Assembly (NCBI RefSeq): GCF_015354615.1
Contig: NZ_JACAVQ010000007.1
Location: 1 to 64,000, forward strand
Source of the DNA: Aliidiomarina indica
GTDB taxonomy: Bacteria; Pseudomonadota; Gammaproteobacteria; Enterobacterales; Alteromonadaceae
Length of the DNA stretch: 64,000 nt
Reading direction: 5' to 3'
Position numbers and translations under genes: made by a program. How positions within the stretch are numbered: the first letter of the stretch is position 1; the number at the start of each line of letters is the position of its first letter. A model generated the notes under the pieces. It was not told the DNA's origin. It was given only the letters and a program-made list of their open reading frames with translations, and did not search any database. Of the stretch, positions 35,206 through 45,091 are shown piece by piece.

Positions 35206-36317
35206 TTTTTACTCCATAACATTAAATCGTCGCGATGAATGACTTCGCTGATAGGGCTATACCCATAAGCTTCAGCGATGGCGCTGCCGGATTGACCTTT
35301 AATATGGATAAGCTCATGTGAGCTGTACCGGCATATACCTTTAGCGATCGTTTCCATGTTTTCTGCACTGCGTATGAGTACTGCATCGCCGCGATCGAAG
35401 TTTCCTTGTATATCGACGATACCCGAACTAAGTAATGATGCGCCGTCGTCGCGTAATGCTCCAACCGCGCCTGAGTCGACTAGAACCTCACCTTGGGCAA
35501 TGAGGGTGTGGCGCAACCAGTGCTTCTTATTACTTAACGGGTTTTCTTTGGCTTTAAACAGCGTACCTGGGTTTTCGTTGCGTAGTAGCACTTCAAACTT
35601 ACTGCCTTTGCGGCCGTTTAAAATATAGGTATCAATACCATGGGTTGTTGCTTTCTCGGCGGCTTCTACTTTAGTGCGCATACCACCGGTACCAACGGCG
35701 CTCGCTGAACCACCTGCAAGCGCATAAATATCTTGATTAATTTCATCTACCACAGGCATGAGCGTGGCATCTTTGTTTTTGTTCGGATCTTTATCAAAGA
35801 GTCCGTCAATGTCACTGCAGATAAACAAGGCATCGGCATCAACAACCGTGGCAACCATCGCCGCTAAATTGTCGTTGTCACCTACTTTTAAGTCATCTGT
35901 TGCAAGTGCATCGTTCTCGTTCGCAATGGGCATAATGCCATGCTCGAGCAAGGTGTTTACTGTGTTGCGAATACTAATGTAGCGTTCGCGATCACGTAAA
36001 TCATCGTGGGTCATAAGAACTTGGGCACAGGGAAAATCGAAAAACCGTTGCCAGCTTTCCATAACGTGGGTCTGCCCCACAGCGGCCATGGCCTTTTTCA
36101 GGACTACCGGAACATTGTTGTGCTCAAAATCGAAGTGATGTCGGCCTGCTGCAACGGATCCAGATGACACCAGGACAATTTCTTGTCCGCGCTCACGGCA
36201 TTCATTAATAAAGCGAGCGATGGCGAGAAGATATTTGGAACTGCACCCGTTTCCATCTGGCGCGATAAGAGCACTACCGACTTTAATGACTGCTCTTCGC
36301 CAGGCTGGGATTTTCAT
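35202..36317 (-). CDS. proB: Glutamate 5-kinase
   Basis: ProB phosphorylates glutamate and is normally the proline-inhibited control point of proline synthesis. The 371 residues have an amino acid kinase domain (VIKVGSALIAP at the start, VSSGSVAAGRHHF, DNDNLAAMVA, GTGGMRTKVEAA) and a C-terminal PUA domain (GEVLVDSGAVGALRDDGASLLSSGI). GGGAG stands 5 bases before the ATG. It is the first gene of proBA. Confidence 0.97.
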   Translation of the reverse strand: MKIPAWRRAVIKVGSALIAPDGNGCSSKYLLAIARFINECRERGQEIVLVSSGSVAAGRHHFDFEHNNVPVVLKKAMAAVGQTHVMESWQRFFDFPCAQVLMTHDDLRDRERYISIRNTVNTLLEHGIMPIANENDALATDDLKVGDNDNLAAMVATVVDADALFICSDIDGLFDKDPNKNKDATLMPVVDEINQDIYALAGGSASAVGTGGMRTKVEAAEKATTHGIDTYILNGRKGSKFEVLLRNENPGTLFKAKENPLSNKKHWLRHTLIAQGEVLVDSGAVGALRDDGASLLSSGIVDIQGNFDRGDAVLIRSAENMETIAKGICRYSSHELIHIKGQSGSAIAEAYGYSPISEVIHRDDLMLWSKK

Positions 36318-36467
36318 AGAGACTCCCTGTTGGTCAATCGAGGCGCGAAGTCTACCACAGGGAGCCTTTTATCGCCACCGACCACCTTGTAAAACGGCTG
36401 TAAATGGCATTTTCATTCGCTATACACACAATTCACGGTATTTTTATAAGTTATGTTCGTGAATCGC

Positions 36468-36740
36468 TTATTTTTCAGGTGGTACATAGCCATCAATTTG
36501 TACATCTTTACCTTCAAATAAAAATGCAACCATCTCTTTCTCAATCAAGGCGCGGGCCTCTGGATCCATAAGGTTTAGGCGTTTTTCGTTAATCAGCATG
36601 GTTTGCTTTTTTTGCCATTCAGCCCAGGCTTCTTTCGAAATATTTTGATAAATTCGCTGTCCGAGCTCTCCAGGGTATAATTGGAAATCTAGACCCTCTG
36701 CTTCCTTTTGTAATCGTTGACAAAAAACTGTTCTTGTCAT
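36468..36740 (-). CDS. yggX: Fe(II)-trafficking / oxidative damage protection protein YggX
   Basis: The 90 residues align end to end with E. coli YggX (91). Marks are [24 protein letters not shown] with the conserved cysteine, [19 protein letters not shown], and [13 protein letters not shown]. The protein helps protect iron-sulfur enzymes from oxidants. GGAG lies seven bases before ATG 36740; the longer frame to 36767 is unsupported. It follows mutY by 99 bases, the same order as in E. coli. Confidence 0.96.
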   Translation of the reverse strand: MTRTVFCQRLQKEAEGLDFQLYPGELGQRIYQNISKEAWAEWQKKQTMLINEKRLNLMDPEARALIEKEMVAFLFEGKDVQIDGYVPPEK

Positions 36741-36839
36741 GGTTTTCTCCAAAAATTTCGTTCGCAAGTAAGAACACAGTAAATTAAGGCTGTTAGGTGT
36801 GACTTATCATATCATAAGCCTGCGATTACACGAGGTTGC

Positions 36840-37844
36840 TCACGCTTTCTGATGTTCAATGTATTTGCGAATGGGTGCGGGTAAACCTATATCACTGAGG
36901 CTATCAAGCGACACCCATTGCTCTGCGGTGGCCTCTCGTAACTCATGAGTGGGAGGTTCGTTCACCGTCCAAATCTTTGCGTCTAGTTTATAGTGGCTAA
37001 ATGTATGTTGGAATTGGCCTTTAAGGGTTGCATTAAAAGGAGCTTCGGTAAGTTCTGGCAAGCTCCAAAGTGATGCCCAAATGCCATGTGCGGGGCGTTT
37101 TTCCAAATAAATGTCGGTTTGCTTTTGTATCCATAAAAAATGTCCGATGCGTTGCGGAATCACTTTTTTCGGTTTGGGGGTTGGCAATTGGTCGACCATG
37201 TCGGTTCGCAAGGCAACGCAGTGCTCCGCAAACGGACACTGTTGGCAGTTAGGGTTGCGTGCCGTGCACAGGGTGGCGCCGAGATCTAACAAGCCTTGGG
37301 CGAAGCGACGGTTGTTTTCTGTGGGGGTATAACGTTCGGCTAATGCCCACAATTGCTTATCTACTTTGCTAGTGTTTGGAACGCCCTCAACCCCAAACAA
37401 ACGACAAAATAAGCGCCGCACATTGCCATCAACAATCGGGCCATACTCATCGTAAGCAAAAGATTTAATTGCACCTGCGGTATAGCGTCCCACCCCGGGA
37501 ATAGATTGAATATCGCTTAGTTCGCGCGGGAATTCGCCATGATTCTCTTGCACCAAATACTTAGCTGCTTTACGCAGATTACGGGCACGCGAGTAGTAGC
37601 CGAGGCCTTGCCACAGCGACATAACTTCATCTTCAGATGCTTCTGCCAAGCGTGTGAGGGTCGGAAATCGTGCCATCCAACGTTCAAAATAAGGGATAAC
37701 GGTGGCCACTTGGGTTTGCTGTAACATAATTTCGGAGACAAGCACGCGGTAAGGCGTGGCGGGATGCTGCCAGGGTAATTGGTGACGCCCGTGAGCTGCC
37801 TGCCATGAAAGCACAGTTGCAACGAAGTTTTTTGGTTGAATCAT
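36840..37844 (-). CDS. mutY: Adenine DNA glycosylase
   Basis: MutY removes adenine mispaired with 8-oxoguanine. The 334 residues (E. coli 350) have the HhH-GPD domain with Glu38 and Asp139 as the catalytic acids (E. coli Glu37, Asp138), the SIPGVGRYTAGAI hairpin, the 4Fe-4S loop Cys193, Cys200, Cys203, Cys209, and a NUDIX-like C-terminal domain for 8-oxoG recognition. It is divergent from trmB across 100 bases, as in E. coli, and followed by yggX. Confidence 0.96.
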   Translation of the reverse strand: MIQPKNFVATVLSWQAAHGRHQLPWQHPATPYRVLVSEIMLQQTQVATVIPYFERWMARFPTLTRLAEASEDEVMSLWQGLGYYSRARNLRKAAKYLVQENHGEFPRELSDIQSIPGVGRYTAGAIKSFAYDEYGPIVDGNVRRLFCRLFGVEGVPNTSKVDKQLWALAERYTPTENNRRFAQGLLDLGATLCTARNPNCQQCPFAEHCVALRTDMVDQLPTPKPKKVIPQRIGHFLWIQKQTDIYLEKRPAHGIWASLWSLPELTEAPFNATLKGQFQHTFSHYKLDAKIWTVNEPPTHELREATAEQWVSLDSLSDIGLPAPIRKYIEHQKA

Positions 37845-37944
37845 ACAAGTTTGCTTGTTTTTCCGTCACCAGATTGGATAATGGCGACCCGAATGTAATT
37901 GACCATTTGGTTACGAACAACCGAGTGTAACAGGTTCATAAACG

Positions 37945-38661
37945 ATGACAGAGCAGAATTCCTCACCAGAACAGAGCAAGACGGGTGTTTATATCCGTAA
38001 AGTACGCAGTTTCGTGCGCCGCGAAGGCCGTTTAACCAAAGGGCAGGCGGGTGCACTCGAGCGTCAATGGCCGCATATGGGCATCGATTATGTGGACACC
38101 CCGCTTCATTTTGGCGAGATCTTTGGCAATGACCATCCGGTGGTTCTCGAGATTGGTTTTGGTATGGGGCACTCCTTGGTAGAGATGGCAAAAGCCGCTC
38201 CCGAGCTCAATTTTGTCGGCATTGAAGTACATCGGCCTGGTGTTGGGGCATGCTTGCTCGAAGCAGAAACCCAAGGGGTGAGCAATCTTCGTGTAATCGA
38301 ACATGATGCTGTGGAAGTTTTGCAAAATTCGGTGGCCGACGGAAGTTTAAGCAAGGTTCAAATCTTTTTTCCCGACCCCTGGCACAAAAAACGTCATCAT
38401 AAACGCCGGCTTATTCAGCCTGATTTTGTTGCTTTACTGCGCAAAAAATTGACGCTAGGTGGCGTTTTACACTTGGCAACGGATTGGGAAAATTACGCAG
38501 AGCATATGCTTGAGGTGATGAACCCCGCTCCTGGGTTTGCGAATCAAGCGGACGATAATACCTATATTCCTCGTCCCGAAGAGCGGCCGCTTACCAAATT
38601 TGAAAAACGTGGCCAGCGGCTTGGGCATGGTGTTTGGGATATGAAGTTTACGGCAGTTTAG
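37945..38661 (+). CDS. trmB: tRNA (guanine-N7-)-methyltransferase
   Basis: TrmB methylates G46 in the variable loop of tRNAs with SAM. The 238 residues include the SAM motif [43 protein letters not shown] and a C-terminal [16 protein letters not shown], all family-specific. The ATG at 37945 has an AGG-containing sequence upstream. Its stop directly abuts the convergent hemW stop with no base between them. Confidence 0.96.
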   Translation: MTEQNSSPEQSKTGVYIRKVRSFVRREGRLTKGQAGALERQWPHMGIDYVDTPLHFGEIFGNDHPVVLEIGFGMGHSLVEMAKAAPELNFVGIEVHRPGVGACLLEAETQGVSNLRVIEHDAVEVLQNSVADGSLSKVQIFFPDPWHKKRHHKRRLIQPDFVALLRKKLTLGGVLHLATDWENYAEHMLEVMNPAPGFANQADDNTYIPRPEERPLTKFEKRGQRLGHGVWDMKFTAV

Positions 38662-39822
38662 CTAATTATCAGGAAGTAAATCGCTAAGCACCTTATTCAA
38701 ATACAACCGCCCTCGGGCGGTTGTTTGCCATGTGCCGGCAGAATCTTGAATGAGCGCATCGCGAACAGCGTCTTGCAATGCCTCTTCCGCCAGCTCGATG
38801 GGCAATCCCGTGCGGTCGCTAAATTCTTGTTTCGGAATCGGCTCAAGTAAGCGTAATCGATTCATAAAGTATTCGAACACAAGGTCGGTTGGCGCCACGT
38901 CCCATTGTCGAAGTAAATAGGGTCGGGTGAGATCAAGGTAACCCCGAGGATGTTTTATTTTCTCGGTGCGAATAATTCGTTGCTGTTCAGGTAAGGTTAT
39001 TTTTCCATGCGCGCCGCAGCCAATCCCCAAATAATCACCAAAACGCCAGTAGTTCAAATTATGCTGGCCGCGATGCCCTGGCTTTCCAAAGGCACTTACT
39101 TCGTATTGCTCATAACCCGCCGCAGCTAAAATTTGGTGGCCCTGCTCATAGATCTCCCAAAGAATATCATCGTTTGGGAGTATCGGCGGTTTGCTTGCAA
39201 ATAGGGTATTGGGCTCAATGGTAAGTTGATACCAAGAAATATGGGGTGGATTTAAAGCGATAATGCCCTCTAAATCGGCGATGGCGGTAGCCAGCGTTTG
39301 TTCCGGCAATCCGTGCATTAAATCCAGATTAAACGAATGTAAATCGAGGCTTGCTGCGTGTTTTGCAGCAGTTTCAGCCTGATTGGCATCGTGAATGCGG
39401 CCAAGTCGTTTGAGCTGCGCGAGTTGCAGTGATTGCACGCCGATAGAAAGACGATTTACCCCAGCGTGTTGGAAACCTGCAAAACGTTCAGTTTCGAAGG
39501 TGCCTGGGTTTGCCTCAAGTGTAATTTCGATATGTTTAGAAAACGGAATTCGCGCTTCAATTCCAGCTAATAGTTTCGCAATGCCGTTTGCAGAGAATAA
39601 GCTGGGCGTTCCACCACCGATAAAAATCGAGGTGAGTTCGCGGCCTTGAACATAGTTTAAATCGGCCTCGAGATCATCAAGAAGACAAGCAATGTATTGT
39701 ACCTCAGGGATTACTTCAGGTTGGGCGTGAGAATTAAAATCACAATAAGGGCACTTCTGTACGCACCAAGGGATATGCACATACAAACTCAACGGAGGTA
39801 ATTGGAGCTTTGGTGCTGTCAT
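38662..39822 (-). CDS. hemW: HemW-like heme chaperone (radical SAM)
   Basis: The 386 residues have the radical SAM motif CX3CX2C with Cys20, Cys24 and Cys27 in [11 protein letters not shown]. The cysteine preceding coproporphyrinogen oxidase-specific residues is missing, which fits HemW, a heme-binding chaperone, rather than HemN. GGGTPSLF and the C-terminal HemN_C-type winged domain ([14 protein letters not shown]) are also seen. The ATG overlaps the rdgB stop by 4 bases. The pair rdgB-hemW is common in gammaproteobacteria. Confidence 0.94.
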   Translation of the reverse strand: MTAPKLQLPPLSLYVHIPWCVQKCPYCDFNSHAQPEVIPEVQYIACLLDDLEADLNYVQGRELTSIFIGGGTPSLFSANGIAKLLAGIEARIPFSKHIEITLEANPGTFETERFAGFQHAGVNRLSIGVQSLQLAQLKRLGRIHDANQAETAAKHAASLDLHSFNLDLMHGLPEQTLATAIADLEGIIALNPPHISWYQLTIEPNTLFASKPPILPNDDILWEIYEQGHQILAAAGYEQYEVSAFGKPGHRGQHNLNYWRFGDYLGIGCGAHGKITLPEQQRIIRTEKIKHPRGYLDLTRPYLLRQWDVAPTDLVFEYFMNRLRLLEPIPKQEFSDRTGLPIELAEEALQDAVRDALIQDSAGTWQTTARGRLYLNKVLSDLLPDN

Positions 39823-40424
39823 TGGCGACTCATTTGCTCGAGCAACATGCGCAGTGCGCGTCCGCGATGGCTGAGTTTTTTCTTTTCTTCTTTACTTAAT
39901 TCAGCGGCAGTACAGGACTTTTCTTCTGGGATAAATATGGGGTCATACCCAAAACCACCTTTACCTGAGGCTGCAAAGGCGATGCGGCCAGGCCAACGAC
40001 CATGACACACCAAAGGCGTAGGATCATCGGCGCTTTGCATAAAAACGAGGACACAATGAAACTCTGCCTGACGCTCCGCTTCTGGAACATCTTGGAGTGC
40101 TGCCAATAACTTTTCAAGGTTGCTTTGGTCGTTGGCGTTCGGTCCCGCATAGCGAGCAGAATAAATACCGGGAGCGCCCCCTAAAGCCTTAACGGATAGA
40201 CCAGAGTCATCCGCTAGTGCCGGAAGGCCCGTACTCATACACGCGTGTCTGGCTTTAATAATTGCATTCTCAATAAAGGTTAACCCAGTTTCATCGGCGT
40301 CGCTGACACCAAGCGCCGATTGCGGAGTAATGTCCCAACCGATGGGGGCTAACAGGTCGGCAAGTTCAGCTACTTTTCCCGGATTACCTGTGGCAAGTAC
40401 CAGTTGACGGGGGGAGGTCGTCAT
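39819..40424 (-). CDS. rdgB: dITP/XTP pyrophosphatase
   Basis: RdgB hydrolyses non-canonical purine triphosphates (dITP, XTP), keeping them out of DNA. The 201 residues show [59 protein letters not shown] and [10 protein letters not shown], the signature of the Ham1 family. I start at ATG 40424, with AGGA seven bases upstream; GTG 40427 is one codon longer. It is the first gene of a two-gene operon with hemW. Confidence 0.96.
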   Translation of the reverse strand: MTTSPRQLVLATGNPGKVAELADLLAPIGWDITPQSALGVSDADETGLTFIENAIIKARHACMSTGLPALADDSGLSVKALGGAPGIYSARYAGPNANDQSNLEKLLAALQDVPEAERQAEFHCVLVFMQSADDPTPLVCHGRWPGRIAFAASGKGGFGYDPIFIPEEKSCTAAELSKEEKKKLSHRGRALRMLLEQMSRQ

Positions 40425-40590
40425 CACGTGTTCCTGTTTTATTTGAATTTCAATTAGTTAAAGATATGTATAGGAAGGAAATAAATCCGATGCCCATTAT
40501 AGCGCAGATAAACCCCTGTGGTATTATCGATTATTAAGATTCACCAGAATTAAGGGGAGAACCCCCTCATACGGAGCGTGCAGTCGAGTT

Positions 40591-42321
40591 ATGGATGCAG
40601 TAAACCTACTGATTTTAATTGCCGGAACCTTGTTGTTTGTGAGTATTCTCGCAGTACAAGTATCTGTGCGTGTAGGCGCTCCTCTGTTACTCGTGTTCCT
40701 CGTTTTAGGCATGCTCGCTGGTGAAAATGGCTTGCTTGGCATCCAATTTGATAATCCAGATATCGCGCTGTTAATCGGTTCTGTTGCCCTCGTTATTATC
40801 TTATTTGATGGCGGCTTGCGCACACACCCTGAGCGATTTCGGGTGGCATTAGCGCCGGCAGCGATGCTGTCGTCCGTCGGTGTGATTATTACTTGTATTA
40901 TCACCGGTGTCAGCGCCGCCTACTTGTTTGGCTTCTCTTGGATTGAAGGGCTCTTGCTAGGGGCGATTTTGGGTTCCACCGATGCTGCGGCTGTGTTCTC
41001 AATCTTCCAATCCCAGCGCTTGCGCATCAAACAGCGGGTCGCCGCGACCTTAGAAATTGAGTCGGGAAGTAACGACCCTATGGCGGTAATGCTTACCGTC
41101 ACCTTGGTGAGTGTGCTGGCTATGCCCGAGACGCCGATGGATGCGTCTGTTATTTTTGTATTTTTACAGCAAGCATTGGTCGGTGCTGCAGTGGGGTTTG
41201 GTGCTGGTAAATTGTTTGTTTACGGTTGTAAGCACTTAACATTGCACGTTTCATTCTTTCCACTGTTAGCCGTTTCCGCCAGTGTGTTGGTGTTTGGTTT
41301 AACCGCGCAGTTGGGGGGGAGCGGTTTTCTCGCGGTTTACCTTATGGGTTATTTAGTGGGGAACGCGCGTCTTCCTCAAGTAATGCATATCCTCCGAGTA
41401 CATGATGGGCTTGCTTGGTTATCCCAGATTGTTATGTTCTTAATGCTCGGTATTCTTATGACACCAGCATCCATTTTAGATATCGCATTGCCGGCCTTGG
41501 CTTTAGCCATGATCTTAATTTTTGTAGCGCGGCCGATAGCGGTGTTAATTAGCTTGGCGCCCTTCAGATTTCCTTGGCGGGATCAATTCTTTATAAGTTG
41601 GGTGGGGCTACGCGGGGCAGTCCCCATTGTACTCGCATTATTCCCGTGGATTGCCGGGCTTGAGAACCAGCAACTTTACTTTGAAATAGCCTTTGTTGTG
41701 GTTCTGGTGTCGTTAGTTGTGCAGGGGTGGAGTATTGCCTTTGTTGCACGTAAATTGGGACTTGAAGTACCACAGGAACCGGAACCCGATTATCGCACGC
41801 CGCTTGATGCAGTGCATGCCAGTGAAGTGCTCGAAGTCGCGGTGTTTAATATCACTGAGGACAGCGCTGCTGCGGACCATCACTGGGACGAGATTAACCT
41901 GCCCCGGGAGGCCGATTTTGTGGGGCTTATTCGCGATGATCAGTGGATTCGGAGTACAGTTAATCCGATGCTGCGCTCAGGTGACGCCTTGATGGTTCTG
42001 GCGCGCTCCGATGACATGAGTAAAATTTCTGAAGTGCTGGGCAGTACGGGCACGAATTCGCGCATCAATAAGAAAACCTTCTTTGGTGATTTCGTCCTTA
42101 ACGGGGAAATTACGTTAGCCGATTTGGCTGGTTTCTATGTGCTTCCCGACGAAGGTGGAGAAGATCTGAATACATCCATTAACGATATTTTCAAACAGCG
42201 CTTTCATCGTCGGGTTGTGGTCGGTGACCACATTATACTGGGGAATCTGATGTTCACCGCACGGGAAGTTGCGGATGATGGCACCATTTTAAAAGTTGGG
42301 GTTAAACCGGTTGAACTATAA
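40591..42321 (+). CDS. nhaP2: Potassium/proton antiporter (CvrA/NhaP2 type, CPA1)
   Basis: The protein exchanges cytoplasmic K+ (or Na+) for H+ in the inner membrane. The first roughly 390 of 576 residues form about 12 helices, with the ion-site region LGSTDAAAVFSI and ESGSNDPMAVML. A cytoplasmic part follows, with a TrkA-C-like domain (HHWDEINLPREADFVGLIRDDQWI) and a C-terminal segment related to CorC/HlyC (RVVVGDHIILGNLMF). The length matches E. coli CvrA (578). A single-gene unit with a shared terminator. Confidence 0.92.
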   Translation: MDAVNLLILIAGTLLFVSILAVQVSVRVGAPLLLVFLVLGMLAGENGLLGIQFDNPDIALLIGSVALVIILFDGGLRTHPERFRVALAPAAMLSSVGVIITCIITGVSAAYLFGFSWIEGLLLGAILGSTDAAAVFSIFQSQRLRIKQRVAATLEIESGSNDPMAVMLTVTLVSVLAMPETPMDASVIFVFLQQALVGAAVGFGAGKLFVYGCKHLTLHVSFFPLLAVSASVLVFGLTAQLGGSGFLAVYLMGYLVGNARLPQVMHILRVHDGLAWLSQIVMFLMLGILMTPASILDIALPALALAMILIFVARPIAVLISLAPFRFPWRDQFFISWVGLRGAVPIVLALFPWIAGLENQQLYFEIAFVVVLVSLVVQGWSIAFVARKLGLEVPQEPEPDYRTPLDAVHASEVLEVAVFNITEDSAAADHHWDEINLPREADFVGLIRDDQWIRSTVNPMLRSGDALMVLARSDDMSKISEVLGSTGTNSRINKKTFFGDFVLNGEITLADLAGFYVLPDEGGEDLNTSINDIFKQRFHRRVVVGDHIILGNLMFTAREVADDGTILKVGVKPVEL

Positions 42322-42372
42322 CGTCGGAATGCGTGTGTCGGTGTAATCAATGTTGCCCGGCAGAGCAAATAA

Positions 42373-42409
42373 AAAACCGCCCTGAGGCTTGCTGCCTTGG
42401 GGCGGTTTT
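42373..42409. terminator. Bidirectional terminator between nhaP2 and the DUF4426 gene
   Basis: A 10-bp outer stem (AAAACCGCCC at 42373-42382 with GGGCGGTTTT at 42400-42409) with further inner pairing is flanked by A and T runs. It lies between two convergent genes and should serve both. Confidence 0.88.
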
Positions 42410-42412
42410 ATG

Positions 42413-42883
42413 TTAGTCCCGATAGAACGTATGCACAAAGCGAAGTTCTTCGTTGCGATCACCGTGGGTGATGGTGATAAAGAAACGCAAGCGGTCCTCA
42501 TTTACGTGAGAAACCTCGGCAATGTAATAGATCGCAGGCTCTTCTATAAAACGACGGAAATTTAAGTTCTGCCGTTGGCCTAAATTGTTTAACGCATAAC
42601 CGGAGATGGCCACCCGTTGTGCTGGCTTTCCTTCTTGCTCAGCATCAAGCACAGAAATATTTACTAAGCCGCGTGAACTGCTGCGACGCACATTGTATGC
42701 GCTTGCGATCTCCGGGGTGAGCATGGTGCTTGGGAATGCAATGTAATGCACCTCCCAATTACCAAACTGTTCATACTGACCACCTTGCTCGTTCGCGAGT
42801 GCTTGCCATGACATCAAGGCAAGCGCAGCCAAGGCAACTAGCCAGGCGACCGAGGTAAAGCGGCATAACCATATTTTAATCAT
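42413..42883 (-). CDS. DUF4426 domain exported protein
   Basis: The 156 residues start with a signal peptide (long hydrophobic run from about residue 13 to 27, cleavage near ALA|NEQ) and hold a DUF4426 domain. It contains FGNWEVHYIAFPSTMLTPEIASAYNVRRS, whose middle is conserved in the family, and ITITHGDRNEELRFVHTFYRD. Function is unknown; it should be periplasmic. Its ATG is one base beyond the yggT stop, so it is the last gene of the yggS-proC-yggT operon. Confidence 0.88.
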   Translation of the reverse strand: MIKIWLCRFTSVAWLVALAALALMSWQALANEQGGQYEQFGNWEVHYIAFPSTMLTPEIASAYNVRRSSSRGLVNISVLDAEQEGKPAQRVAISGYALNNLGQRQNLNFRRFIEEPAIYYIAEVSHVNEDRLRFFITITHGDRNEELRFVHTFYRD

Positions 42884-42884
42884 A

Positions 42885-43424
42885 CTAACCCGCTCCTATG
42901 ATAGAAATGCGGACAAACTGAACGATGATGATTAACACTAGCACCGATAAATCGAGGCCACCAATCGGTGGGATAATCCGACGAATAGGCGCCAGCATAG
43001 GCTCAGTTAATTGCGCAAACACGAATTCAATCGGATTACGCCCCTGACTAAACCAACTCAAAATGGCACGGACAATCAAAATCCAGAACATCAGCTGCAA
43101 GGTGATTACCAGCACACTTTGAATGGCGATCATAGTTAGGTTTAGCACGGAATAAGGAAATTCACCGATTTGCATGTAGATAATGGTGAAAATTTTCAAT
43201 CCAGCAAGCGCCAAAGCTAAAACCGCCGCTGCTAAATCGAAACGGCCGATCGTAGGGAGAAGTCGACGAAGCGGATTCAAAACAGGGCTGGTTATTTTCA
43301 CGATAAATTGAGAAAACGGATTGAAGTAATCAACCCGAGCAAGCTGCATCCATATACGTAACACAACCGCCATAATGTAGAGGTCGAATAAAGTTTGAAC
43401 GAGAAAAATAGCACCGTTGTTCAT
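42885..43424 (-). CDS. yggT: YggT family membrane protein
   Basis: The 179 residues contain two tandem YGGT repeats of about 90 residues, each with two helices: FNPFSQFIVKITSPVLNPLRRLLP in the first and RNPIEFVFAQLTEPMLAPIRRIIPP in the second. YggT proteins are linked to cell envelope and osmotic effects; precise function is unsettled. GGAC lies 8 bases before the ATG, 12 bases after proC. Standard operon yggS-proC-yggT. Confidence 0.94.
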   Translation of the reverse strand: MNNGAIFLVQTLFDLYIMAVVLRIWMQLARVDYFNPFSQFIVKITSPVLNPLRRLLPTIGRFDLAAAVLALALAGLKIFTIIYMQIGEFPYSVLNLTMIAIQSVLVITLQLMFWILIVRAILSWFSQGRNPIEFVFAQLTEPMLAPIRRIIPPIGGLDLSVLVLIIIVQFVRISIIGAG

Positions 43425-43436
43425 CGCTGGGGTCCT

Positions 43437-44267
43437 TTAAAAAAGTTTAGCCATTTCTTGGTTACGGGTTACCGCAGCGCCAACTGCTCGCTTGGAAATA
43501 TCACTTAGCTCAGAATTTTGATATACCTCAATTCCTTTTGCTGTCGATCCGCCTTTACTGGTGACTTGTTTGCGTAAATCAACCAAAGATAAATCACTTT
43601 CGATGGCCATTTTCGCTGCACCCAGGGCGGTTTGCTGCACCATGGCTCGCGCTTGCTCTGCATCAAAACCAAGATCTTCAGCCGCTCGCTGTAAGCCATG
43701 CATAAATTCAAAGAAGTAGGCAGGGCCGCTACCCGCAACGGCACCCAGCACATCAATGGCATCTTCATTCTCGAGCCAAAGGGTTAAACCTACATAGTTA
43801 AATACTTGTGTGACGAAATCTTTATCTGCGTCGGTCGCGTTACTGTCGGCCACTAAACCAGACACACCCTCAGCTACCAGCGACGGTGTATTGGGCATCA
43901 CCCGAATTAAAGTAATGTTCTCTCCGAGCATTTCGTAGTAGCGCTCAAGCCGAAGCCCAGCAGCGATAGTGATAATCAGCTTTTTGTCTAAGTCGGGCAC
44001 ATGTGCGGCGAGATCTTCACACACTTCGCGCATCAATTGAGGTTTCACCGACAAGACAATAACGTCGGCCTTGCCGGCGATTTCGTGATTATCTTGACTG
44101 GTATAAATACCATATTTTTCTTCGAGCATGTCGAGTTTAGGGCGGCTTGGATTACTGGCCATAATGGCAGTTGTCGGATATCCACCTTTTACCATGCCGC
44201 CAAGAATACTCTGGGGCATATTGCCCGCACCGATAAAACCGATGGTCCGAACATTAGAAGACGTCAT
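43437..44267 (-). CDS. proC: Pyrroline-5-carboxylate reductase
   Basis: ProC reduces P5C to proline with NAD(P)H, the last step of proline synthesis. The 276 residues have the Rossmann motif GFIGAGNMPQSILGGM, the SVKPQLM segment, MPNTPSLVAEGVSG, and the C-terminal dimer region with GSGPAYFFEFMHGL and VTSKGGSTAKGIEV. GGAAG lies 5 bases before the ATG. It stands between yggS and yggT. With proBA in the same window the whole route from glutamate is present. Confidence 0.97.
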   Translation of the reverse strand: MTSSNVRTIGFIGAGNMPQSILGGMVKGGYPTTAIMASNPSRPKLDMLEEKYGIYTSQDNHEIAGKADVIVLSVKPQLMREVCEDLAAHVPDLDKKLIITIAAGLRLERYYEMLGENITLIRVMPNTPSLVAEGVSGLVADSNATDADKDFVTQVFNYVGLTLWLENEDAIDVLGAVAGSGPAYFFEFMHGLQRAAEDLGFDAEQARAMVQQTALGAAKMAIESDLSLVDLRKQVTSKGGSTAKGIEVYQNSELSDISKRAVGAAVTRNQEMAKLF

Positions 44268-44316
44268 GTTACTTCCTTTTTTATTTAATTAGGTTAAACG
44301 CTTACTGCGACAGCAT

Positions 44317-45018
44317 TTATCGCTCTCGGGTTCCGAAAATTGCGGTGCCCACTCTTACCATGGTTGAGCCAAACCTGATTGCCAGCGACAAATCGTTACT
44401 CATTCCTAAGGATAATGTATCTACGTTGGGATCGCCTTGTTGTAATTCAAGAAAAGCAGCCTCAAGAGCAGAAAAGGATTTAATTTGCTCCTCCTCGCTG
44501 CTGTTCGCTTGCGGAATAGCCATCAAGCCACGCAAGCGAAGATTCGGGCAGTCAGCAATAAATTCGGCTAATTGAGGCACGTCTTGCAACGACACACCTG
44601 CTTTACTGGCTTCATCATCGATATTTACTTGAATGAGGATCTGCAAGGGGTCCATGTGCGAGGGGCGTTGGTCATTAAGCCGCCGTGCAATTTTTTCACG
44701 ATCAATACTATGCACCCAAGCAAAATGGGCGGCGATGTCTTTGGTTTTATTGCTTTGAATAGGTCCAATAAAGTGCCATTGAATATCGGGGAGGTCTTGG
44801 CATTGCTGAATTTTCTCAACGCCTTCTTGCACATAATTTTCACCAAAAAGCCGTTGGCCGTATTCATAGGCAGCGCGGATGTCTGACACAGGTTTCGTTT
44901 TACTGACTGCCAGAAGTGCGATACTTTCAGGAGTACGGTTTGTTCTTGCTGCCGCTTCAGCAATTTGCTGGCGAACTTGCGTAAGATGGGTGGCAATGCT
45001 TTTCGCGTGAGTCGTCAT
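44317..45018 (-). CDS. yggS: PLP homeostasis protein (YggS/PROSC family)
   Basis: The 233 residues belong to the fold III PLP-binding YggS family, with the PLP lysine in LLAVSKTKPV, the segment FGENYVQEGVEKI, WHFIGPIQSNKTKDI and SLGMSNDLSLAIRFGSTMVRVGTAIFG. The protein has no known catalytic activity and buffers PLP. I start at ATG 45018; the longest frame begins with TTG 45027. It is the first gene of the yggS-proC-yggT-DUF4426 operon, divergent from pilT. Confidence 0.96.
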   Translation of the reverse strand: MTTHAKSIATHLTQVRQQIAEAAARTNRTPESIALLAVSKTKPVSDIRAAYEYGQRLFGENYVQEGVEKIQQCQDLPDIQWHFIGPIQSNKTKDIAAHFAWVHSIDREKIARRLNDQRPSHMDPLQILIQVNIDDEASKAGVSLQDVPQLAEFIADCPNLRLRGLMAIPQANSSEEEQIKSFSALEAAFLELQQGDPNVDTLSLGMSNDLSLAIRFGSTMVRVGTAIFGTRER

Positions 45019-45091
45019 GAACAGCAAACCTCAATATTAATCCCGCTCAGGAATTTGGGCATCATACTCAAAAGAATGAAGACTCTAAATT